Source: Thiobacillus denitrificans (GTDB lineage Bacteria; Pseudomonadota; Gammaproteobacteria; Burkholderiales; Thiobacillaceae). From it: DNA of 64,000 bases. Positions within the stretch are counted from its first letter, which is position 1. Every line of letters starts with the position of its first letter. The position numbers and the translations under genes were made by a program. Under the pieces are notes generated by a model that was not told the origin of the DNA, searched no databases, and saw only the letters and a list, made by a program, of their open reading frames with translations. Of this stretch, positions 57,676 through 64,000 are shown in pieces. Location: contig DDRS01000031.1 in NCBI GenBank assembly GCA_002343685.1, forward strand, positions 62,001 to 126,000, given 5' to 3'.

Positions 57676-58209
57676 ATGGCCAGACTCGACATTTTGCATT
57701 ACCCCGATGCGCGCCTGCATACCGTCGCCAAGCCGGTGGCGGTCGTCGACGACCGCATCCGTACGCTGGTCGACGACATGGCCGAAACCATGTACGCCGC
57801 GCCCGGCATCGGCCTGGCCGCCACCCAGGTCGATGTGCACGAGCGGGTCATCGTCATCGACGTATCCGAAACCCACGACCAGCTGCGCGTATTCATCAAT
57901 CCCGAGATCGTCGCCCAGTCCGGAACCGAAGAGAGCGAGGAAGGCTGCCTGTCGGTGCCTGGCATTTTCGACAAGGTGACGCGTGCGGAGCGCGTCACCG
58001 TGCGCGCATTGGATCGCGACGGCAAGCCGTTCGAGCTCGACGCCGACGGCTTGCTGGCTGTGTGCATCCAGCATGAAATGGACCATCTGTTGGGCAAGGT
58101 CTTCGTCGATTACCTGTCCAGTCTCAAACGCAACCGCATCCGGACCAAACTGCTGAAGCAGGCGCGCGAACATCGGCCCGACGCGGCACCGATGCGCGCG
58201 TCACTCTGA
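57676..58209 (+). CDS. def: peptide deformylase
   Basis: 177-residue iron/zinc enzyme that removes the formyl group from nascent proteins. All three motifs are present: GIGLAATQ (motif 1), EEGCLSVPGI (motif 2) and QHEMDHLLGK (motif 3, HExxD). The ATG at 57676 gives the normal length; a longer upstream frame is non-conserved. It is followed 12 bp later by fmt, the usual def-fmt operon. Confidence 0.97.
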   Translation: MARLDILHYPDARLHTVAKPVAVVDDRIRTLVDDMAETMYAAPGIGLAATQVDVHERVIVIDVSETHDQLRVFINPEIVAQSGTEESEEGCLSVPGIFDKVTRAERVTVRALDRDGKPFELDADGLLAVCIQHEMDHLLGKVFVDYLSSLKRNRIRTKLLKQAREHRPDAAPMRASL

Positions 58210-58221
58210 GTTTTCGCGCCC

Positions 58222-59142
58222 GTGCGCATCATCTTTGCCGGCACGCCGCCGTTTGCGGCTGCCGCACTCAACGCTCTGGCGGACGCTGGGCATGACATCG
58301 TTCTGGTGCTGACCCAGCCCGATCGTCCGGCCGGGCGCGGCATGAAACTCATGCCCAGTGCGGTCAAGCAGGCTGCACTGGCGCGCGGTTTGCCGGTGTC
58401 GCAACCGCCGAGCCTGAAATCCCCTGAAGCCCAGACCGAACTGCATGCCGTGGATGCCGATGTCATGGTGGTCGCCGCCTATGGCCTGATCCTGCCACAA
58501 GCCGTGCTGGGCCTGCCGCGTCTCGGCTGCCTCAACATCCATGCCTCGCTGCTGCCGCGCTGGCGCGGCGCGGCACCGATCCAGCGCGCGATACTGGCGG
58601 GCGACGCGGAAACCGGCATTACCATCATGCAGATGGATGCCGGCCTCGACACCGGGGCGATGCTGTCGAAAACGGTTGTCCCGATCCGCGACAGCGACAC
58701 GGCAGCCAGCCTGCATGACGTGCTGGCCGCGACGGGCGCGACGGCCATCGTCGCGGCGCTGGCGAATTACCCCGCTCTAGTTCCGGTGGCGCAGGACGAT
58801 GCCCAGGCCACTTATGCGGCCAAGCTCAGCAAGGACGAGGCGCAACTCGACTGGCGCCAACCTGCCGATGCCCTGGCGCGCGCTGTGCGCGCCTACAATC
58901 CGGCGCCTGGCGCATGGACGCAGCTGGATGGTGCGCCGCTGAAAGTGTGGATGGCGGCGACCGCACCGGGCGCCGGCGACCCGGGTACCGTCCTGCGTGC
59001 CGACGCGGAGGGACTGGTCGTCGCCTGCGGCAGCGGCGCGCTGGCCTTGCGGGAGGTCCAGCCGGCAGGCAGCAAGCGGATGAGCGCCGCCGCATTTCTC
59101 GCCGGGCGGCCGGTGCCACCGGGGTCCCGGCTCGGCCATTGA
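58222..59142 (+). CDS. fmt: methionyl-tRNA formyltransferase
   Basis: 306-residue enzyme that formylates initiator Met-tRNA with 10-formyl-THF. Marks are IIFAGTPPFAAAALNALADA, DRPAGRGMKL, the catalytic loop GCLNIHASLLPRWRGAAPIQ and the C-terminal OB-like domain (AVRAYNPAPGAWTQLDG). It starts with GTG at 58222. Length is standard. Confidence 0.97.
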   Translation: MRIIFAGTPPFAAAALNALADAGHDIVLVLTQPDRPAGRGMKLMPSAVKQAALARGLPVSQPPSLKSPEAQTELHAVDADVMVVAAYGLILPQAVLGLPRLGCLNIHASLLPRWRGAAPIQRAILAGDAETGITIMQMDAGLDTGAMLSKTVVPIRDSDTAASLHDVLAATGATAIVAALANYPALVPVAQDDAQATYAAKLSKDEAQLDWRQPADALARAVRAYNPAPGAWTQLDGAPLKVWMAATAPGAGDPGTVLRADAEGLVVACGSGALALREVQPAGSKRMSAAAFLAGRPVPPGSRLGH

Positions 59143-59210
59143 AACCCGGCTGACCGATCCCCATCTAACGCTCGTCGACGCGCCCTTGGGCGCGTTTTAA
59201 GGAGCCTCAC

Positions 59211-60062
59211 ATGTTCGGTAACTGGGTCAAGACTTCCATACTGTTTGCCGGGATCATTGCGCTGTTCGGCGCCATCGGTGCGGCCATCGGCGGCGCCCAG
59301 GGCATGCTGATCGCCTTGCTGTTCGGTGCAGGCATGAATCTGTTCGCCTACTGGAATTCCGACCGGATGGTGCTCTCCATGTACCATGCGCGCGAAGTGG
59401 ATGCCGGCAGCGGCGGCCGTTTCTACGCGATGGTGCAGGAACTGTCCGCGCGCGCCGGGCTGCCGATGCCGCGCGTGTATATCATCGACGAGGCGCAGCC
59501 GAACGCGTTTGCCACCGGCCGCAATCCGGAACACGCGGCCGTGGCGGCCACCACCGGCATCATGCAGTTGTTGAGCGAACGCGAACTGCGCGGCGTGATG
59601 GCGCACGAACTGACCCATGTGAAAAACCGCGACACGCTGATTTCCACCGTCTCCGCGTCGATCGCCGGCGCGATCTCGGCGCTGGCCAACTTCGGCATGT
59701 TTTTCGGCGGTCGAGATAGCGAAGGGCGTTCGGCCAATCCGCTCTTGGCCATCGCGATCATGGTCGTTGCGCCGATTGCGGCGATGTTGATCCAGATGGC
59801 GATCTCGCGCGCCCGCGAATTCGGTGCCGACGCCGGTGGCGCCGAGATTTCGGGCGATCCGCAGGCGCTCGCGAGTGCATTGCGGAAGATCGAGGCCTAT
59901 GCCAAGGGCCTGCCGATGCCGACGGCCGAGGCCCATCCGGAGACGGCGCAGATGATGATCATCAATCCTTTGTCCGGTGGCGGCTTGGCCGGACTGTTTT
60001 CCACGCACCCCGCCACCGAGGAGCGCGTCGCGCGGCTGCTGCAGATGACACGCACGGCCTGA
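59211..60062 (+). CDS. htpX: protease HtpX (M48 family)
   Basis: 283-residue membrane zinc protease involved in quality control of membrane proteins. It has two N-terminal TM helices (SILFAGIIALFGAIGAAIGG; MLIALLFGAGMNLFAYW), the active site MAHELTHVKNRDT (HExxH), two more helices and the third ligand in REFGADAGGAEISGDPQALA. AAGGAG precedes the ATG. Confidence 0.96.
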   Translation: MFGNWVKTSILFAGIIALFGAIGAAIGGAQGMLIALLFGAGMNLFAYWNSDRMVLSMYHAREVDAGSGGRFYAMVQELSARAGLPMPRVYIIDEAQPNAFATGRNPEHAAVAATTGIMQLLSERELRGVMAHELTHVKNRDTLISTVSASIAGAISALANFGMFFGGRDSEGRSANPLLAIAIMVVAPIAAMLIQMAISRAREFGADAGGAEISGDPQALASALRKIEAYAKGLPMPTAEAHPETAQMMIINPLSGGGLAGLFSTHPATEERVARLLQMTRTA

Positions 60063-60145
60063 CGTCGTCGCCTGTTATCATCCGCCGCTCCCCGCAGCAG
60101 GCGTAACCCCGATGAATCAGCAAGCACTCTCCGGCCATTTCCTCC

Positions 60146-61402
60146 ATGCGTAAGCTGCAGAAGCTGGCGGCCGGCGTGCTGGAAACGGTGCTTGCCGGCA
60201 CCGCCCTGCATCAGGCCCTTCCGCAAGGCCTTCAACAACTACACACACCGGGCGAGCGCGGCGCACTGCAGGACATCGTCTACGGTAGCCTGCGCCAGCT
60301 GGGCCGGCTCGACGCCTGGCTGGCGGCGCTGCTCGAACGTCCGCTGACGGATCCGCAACTGGGCTGGCTGCTGCGCGTGGCGCTGTATCAGCTGGCCTAT
60401 ACGCGCGCACCGGCCCATGCCGTGGTACACAATGCCGTCACGGCGGCCGGCCAGGGGTGGCGGCGCGGACTGGCCAACGCGGTGCTGCGCAACTTCCTGC
60501 GCCGTCGCGCCGAGCTGGATGAGATCGCCAGCGCCCAGCCATCCGCGCACTGGTCGCATCCCGACTGGTGGATCGACAAACTAAAAGCCGAGTACCCGCG
60601 CCGTTGGCAGAGCATCCTCGACGCCAGCCTGTTGCATCCGCCGTTCACCCTGCGCGTCAATGGCCGCCACGGCGACGTCGCGGGCTACCTGCGGCATCTC
60701 AACGAGGCGGGCTTGCCCGCGCATCAAACCGGCCCGGACGCCGTCACCTTGGACAAGGCGGTACCGGTGCACGACCTGCCCGGCTTCGATGCGGGCCATG
60801 TATCGGTGCAGGATGCCGGCGCGCAGTGGGCCGCGCGCCTGCTCGATGCCCAGTCCGGCGAGCGGGTGCTGGATGCCTGCGCGGCGCCTGGCGGCAAGAC
60901 CGGTCACATCCTGGAGCGCGCCGATGTAGACCTGATCGCACTCGACGTCGATGCGGCGCGGCTGGCACGGGTACAGGAAAATCTCGACCGGCTGCACCTC
61001 GCCGCCACCCTGGTTGAGGGCGATGCCGCGCATCCCGAGCGCTGGTGGGACGGCAAGCCGTTCGATCGCATCCTGGCCGACGTGCCGTGCAGCGCCTCGG
61101 GCGTGGTGCGCCGCAATCCGGACATCAAATGGTTGCGTCGTCCCGAAGACATCGCTCAATTTGCTGCGCAACAGGCCGTTATGCTGGAGGCGCTCTGGCG
61201 GCTGTTGGCCCCGGGTGGTACATTGCTTTACGCCACCTGCTCGATATTCAATGAAGAAAACGACGGGCAAGTGCGTGCGTTCCTGGCGCGTCATCCAGAC
61301 GACGCGGAACGCTGTACGTTTCCTGAACCTTTGTCAGACGGGTCGCTGCTGCCAGATGCCGAGCATGATGGTTTCTTTTACGCCCTGTTGCGCAAGACGT
61401 GA
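60146..61402 (+). CDS. rsmB: 16S rRNA (cytosine-967-C5)-methyltransferase RsmB
   Basis: 418-residue RsmB/Sun protein. An N-terminal NusB-like helical domain (ALQDIVYGSLRQLGRLDAWL; YQLAYTRAPAHAVVHNAVTA) is joined to a SAM methyltransferase with VLDACAAPGGKTGHI, RILADVPCSASGVVRRNPDI (the catalytic Cys) and LLYATCSIFNEEN (the second Cys). It overlaps the start of the DUF4390 gene. Confidence 0.97.
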   Translation: MRKLQKLAAGVLETVLAGTALHQALPQGLQQLHTPGERGALQDIVYGSLRQLGRLDAWLAALLERPLTDPQLGWLLRVALYQLAYTRAPAHAVVHNAVTAAGQGWRRGLANAVLRNFLRRRAELDEIASAQPSAHWSHPDWWIDKLKAEYPRRWQSILDASLLHPPFTLRVNGRHGDVAGYLRHLNEAGLPAHQTGPDAVTLDKAVPVHDLPGFDAGHVSVQDAGAQWAARLLDAQSGERVLDACAAPGGKTGHILERADVDLIALDVDAARLARVQENLDRLHLAATLVEGDAAHPERWWDGKPFDRILADVPCSASGVVRRNPDIKWLRRPEDIAQFAAQQAVMLEALWRLLAPGGTLLYATCSIFNEENDGQVRAFLARHPDDAERCTFPEPLSDGSLLPDAEHDGFFYALLRKT

Positions 61403-61991
61403 TTCCACCCTTCGCGGGTGGGTCGGGCTGCTGCTGGCTTTCTGGCTGACGGTCGCGGGCAGCGCGCAGGCCAGCGACAAGAGCGCGGTCAACCAGGCCG
61501 CCATCCGTGCGACCCCACAAGGCTATGTGCTGGACGGCGATGTCAACATCGTGCTCAACAGCACGCTGGAAGACGCGCTCAGCCGGGGCATCAACCTGTA
61601 CTTCCTGCTCGAACTGGAACTGTCTCGGCCGCGTAACTGGTGGTTTGACGAAGACATCGCCGACCCGGTGCGCAAGATGCGGATCTATTACCACCTGCTG
61701 TTGCGACGCTATGTGGTCGAAACCGGATACACCACGCGCACCGCCGCCACGCTGAGCGAAGCATTGGCCATGCTGGGGCGGGTGGATGCATGGCAGGTGC
61801 TGGAGCGGGGCGCGCTCAAGACCGGCCAACGCTACGACGCGCGCCTGCGTCTGCGCCTCGATACCTCGCAACTTCCCAAACCGCTATCCATCGGCGCGGT
61901 CGGGGGCGACCGCTGGGAACTGGTCACACCCTGGTACGACTGGTCGTTCGATGCACCCGTGGTTCCGGTCCCGCCCGCACCTTTGCCCTGA
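61368..61991 (+). CDS. DUF4390 domain-containing exported protein
   Basis: 207-residue protein with a signal (LRGWVGLLLAFWLTVAGSAQ) and a DUF4390 domain (GYVLDGDVNIVLNSTLEDAL; GINLYFLLELELSRPRNWWF; WYDWSFDAPVVPVP). The ATG at 61368 lies inside the end of rsmB. It is the usual gene between rsmB and an NtrY-like kinase in Betaproteobacteria. The stop overlaps the kinase start (TGATG, 61989-61993). Confidence 0.88.
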   Translation: MVSFTPCCARRDSTLRGWVGLLLAFWLTVAGSAQASDKSAVNQAAIRATPQGYVLDGDVNIVLNSTLEDALSRGINLYFLLELELSRPRNWWFDEDIADPVRKMRIYYHLLLRRYVVETGYTTRTAATLSEALAMLGRVDAWQVLERGALKTGQRYDARLRLRLDTSQLPKPLSIGAVGGDRWELVTPWYDWSFDAPVVPVPPAPLP

Positions 61992-64000
61992 TGCGCAGTC
62001 TGATTGTCGTCGCCCTGATCCTGGGTATCGTGCTCCTGTCGTTGCTGTTTTATGCCAGCAGCGGCAGCAGCGCCTTTTCCGACACGCTGCCCACACTTTT
62101 CATCGGCGGCGGCATTCTGGGCGTGGCCTTGCTGGTACTGCTGGGCTGGCGCATGTGGTGGCTGCAGAAGCGCATCCGCCGCGGTGTGTTCGGCGCCAAG
62201 CTCACGCTGAAATTGCTGTTGATGTTTGGGGTGGTTGCCATGCTGCCCGGCCTGGTGGTGTACGGCGCGTCGGTGTTCTTCCTCAATCGTTCGATCGAGA
62301 CCTGGTTCGACGTGCGGGTGGACAATGCGCTGGCCTCCGGCGTCAACCTCGGGCAGGCCGCCCTGGACGACCTGCTGCGCGATCTCGATAAAAAAGCCCA
62401 GCGCATGGCGCTGGCCCTGTCGGACGAAGGCATGGGCTCGGTCATCACCAGCTTGTCCACGCTGCGCGAGCAAAGCTCGGTGCAGGAACTGACGCTGTTC
62501 GACGAGCGCGGCGGCGTGGTCGCCCATGTCAGCGGCGAACGCGAAACCCTGTTGCCGGTGCTGCCCGACCGCAATGTGCTGTGGCAGGTTCGGCAGCAGC
62601 AGCCCTACAGCCGCATCGAGGAGGTGCCGGAACGCGGTCTGATCATGCATGTGATCGTGCCGGTGTATACCAGCTCGCTGACCGGCGAGACGCGCGTTCT
62701 GCAACTGGTGCAGCCGGTGCCGGCCCGGCTCGCGCACGATGCCCAGGCGGTTCAGCTGGCGTACCAGGAATACCAGCAGATCTCGGTCTCGCGGCTGGGC
62801 CTGAAACGCATCTACGGCGTGGCGCTCACCCTCACCCTGATGCTGGCTTTGCTGATGACCTTCGTGATCGCCTACCTGCTGTCGGAACGACTCGGCGCGC
62901 CGCTGCGGACGTTGGCACGCGGCACCCGCGCCGTGGCCAAGGGCGATTTCTCGCAGATGCCGTCGGTATCCAGCCGCGACGAGCTGGGCGTGCTGATCCA
63001 GTCGTTCAACCGTATGACCCGCCAGCTTTCCGACGCGCGCGAACAAGTTGCGCAGAACCATCAGCAGACCGAGCAAGCCAAGGCTTTTCTCGAACGGGTG
63101 CTGGCGAACCTGTCGTCCGGCGTGGTCGTGCTGGACGAGGCTTTGCGGGTACGTACGGCCAACAGCGCCGCGGCGCAGATTCTGGGCGTGGACGCTTCGA
63201 TTCTGGATGCCCAGCCGCTGGCGGAACTGGGTCAGCCGGGCGAGGCATTGCATGTGTTCGGGGCCACGGTGGTGGCCCGCTTCGGCGAGCACGAAGGCGA
63301 GTGGCAAGAGCAGGTCGATTATGCCGGCCACGGCGGCAACCAGTCGCTGCTGTTGCGCGGCACCCGCTTGCCGGCGGGTGTAGAACGCGGCTATGTGCTG
63401 GTATTCGACGATGTGACCAAGCTGATCGACGCCGAACGCAATGCCGCCTGGAGCGAAGTGGCGCGCCGCCTTGCGCACGAGATCAAGAACCCGCTCACAC
63501 CGATACAGCTTTCGGCCGAACGCATCGCGCGCAAGCTGGACGGGCGCCTGGAAACGGCCGATGCCGAATTCCTTGCGCGCGCCACGCATACCATCGTCAA
63601 CCAGGTTGCCGCCATGAAGAGCATGGTGGATGCCTTTGCCGGCTATGCGCGAATGCCGCGCGCCAAACTCGAGGCGCTTGACCTCAATGCCTTGGTGCGC
63701 GACGTCCTGACCTTGTACGATGCCAAAACGCTCGGGCTGGTGTTGAGTCTCGACGCCGACTTGCCGCGTATAGCAGGCGACGCCACATTATTGCGTCAGG
63801 TGATACATAATCTGTTGCAAAATGCGCAGGATGCGCTGGCTGGTCACGCCGCACCATGCGTGGAGGTCGGTACGCGCCTGCGCAGCAATCAACATACAGT
63901 TTGTTTATCCGTAACAGACAATGGAGCCGGGTTTCCGGAACATCTGATGACACGGCTGTTCGAGCCCTATGCAACGACCAAGGCCAAGGGGACGGGCCTG
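61991..64000 (+). CDS. NtrY-like sensor histidine kinase, 3' end outside the window
   Basis: 670 codons visible, cut by the window edge. N-terminal TM helices (SLIVVALILGIVLLSLLFYA; TLPTLFIGGGILGVALLVLL; LTLKLLLMFGVVAMLPGLVV) and a periplasmic domain precede a fourth TM helix, HAMP (GTRAVAKGDFSQMPSVSSRD) and a PAS domain. HisKA follows (EVARRLAHEIKNPLTPIQLS, phosphoacceptor His), then HATPase (VIHNLLQNAQDALAGH; VTDNGAGFPEHL). This is the NtrY/YV021 layout, normally followed by an NtrX-type regulator gene, which would lie beyond base 64000. Confidence 0.93.
   Translation, partial: MRSLIVVALILGIVLLSLLFYASSGSSAFSDTLPTLFIGGGILGVALLVLLGWRMWWLQKRIRRGVFGAKLTLKLLLMFGVVAMLPGLVVYGASVFFLNRSIETWFDVRVDNALASGVNLGQAALDDLLRDLDKKAQRMALALSDEGMGSVITSLSTLREQSSVQELTLFDERGGVVAHVSGERETLLPVLPDRNVLWQVRQQQPYSRIEEVPERGLIMHVIVPVYTSSLTGETRVLQLVQPVPARLAHDAQAVQLAYQEYQQISVSRLGLKRIYGVALTLTLMLALLMTFVIAYLLSERLGAPLRTLARGTRAVAKGDFSQMPSVSSRDELGVLIQSFNRMTRQLSDAREQVAQNHQQTEQAKAFLERVLANLSSGVVVLDEALRVRTANSAAAQILGVDASILDAQPLAELGQPGEALHVFGATVVARFGEHEGEWQEQVDYAGHGGNQSLLLRGTRLPAGVERGYVLVFDDVTKLIDAERNAAWSEVARRLAHEIKNPLTPIQLSAERIARKLDGRLETADAEFLARATHTIVNQVAAMKSMVDAFAGYARMPRAKLEALDLNALVRDVLTLYDAKTLGLVLSLDADLPRIAGDATLLRQVIHNLLQNAQDALAGHAAPCVEVGTRLRSNQHTVCLSVTDNGAGFPEHLMTRLFEPYATTKAKGTGL

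Noticed and set aside
61832..63589. Open frame of 585 codons on the minus strand
   Set aside because: It is antisense to DUF4390 and the NtrY-like kinase; the kinase motifs on the other strand are clear.

Overview
The window looks like a chromosomal segment of a GC-rich betaproteobacterium, most likely a Thiobacillus-like or related chemolithotroph. The evidence is the housekeeping block on the right (topA, smg, dprA, a LysM gene, def, fmt, htpX, rsmB, a DUF4390 gene and an NtrY-like kinase), a CreBCD block with an exosortase, and a degenerate NorD/CbbO-type VWA gene. The genus is an inference; no rRNA, tRNA or CRISPR array was seen.

Layout. 1-3.4 kb: the end of a Tn7/Tn5053-type element (two tandem tniQ genes and one unknown gene), then remnants of an antitoxin gene and an IS end. 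3.57-9.96 kb: a fluoride-resistance operon headed by a fluoride riboswitch (crcB, HIT, DUF190, antiporter, toroid-fold protein, uspA, MFS, enolase). 10.1-14.7 kb, minus strand: apbE, a PepSY/flavodoxin/reductase fusion, and DUF2271, PepSY and small exported genes. 15.3-19.6 kb: a coiled-coil HTH gene, then an integron-type cassette array without an integrase (peroxiredoxin, methyltransferase, cupin, three GNATs) with two recognisable attC sites.

19.7-28.3 kb is a defence-type island: a 461-bp element with 69-bp inverted arms, hipBA, a four-gene ubiquitin-like conjugation operon (Ub-E2-like fusion, JAMM peptidase, E1, unknown protein), a divergent XRE/ImmA pair, a large unknown gene, a duplicated intergenic element and a decayed YgjP-like metallopeptidase gene whose fragments recur at 20.4 and 51.3 kb.

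28.3-35.2 kb, minus strand: creB-creC-creD plus an M23 peptidase, and an exosortase with one dedicated VIT/VWA substrate; the two transcription units share a direct-repeat motif upstream. 35.6-43.6 kb, minus strand: a nine-gene run (SPFH-SHOCT, two DUF4178, a small exported protein, DUF350, membrane spermidine synthase, Tat-type FAD oxidoreductase, membrane protein, SpeD) that looks like a membrane-linked polyamine or stress system. 43.8-44.4 kb: an IS30 fragment joined to an unknown ORF. 44.75-51.2 kb: a Crp-type regulator divergent from a set comprising a periplasmic sensor-like protein, a DASS transporter, a DUF3604 protein and a binding protein. 51.3-64 kb: lipoprotein, topA and the core block.

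The most promising lead is the ubiquitin-like operon at 22.0-24.8 kb. Its E2-like partner has no cysteine, its fourth gene is unknown, and its promoter lies inside a palindrome shared with a divergent XRE/ImmA pair. The polyamine/SPFH cluster is second.
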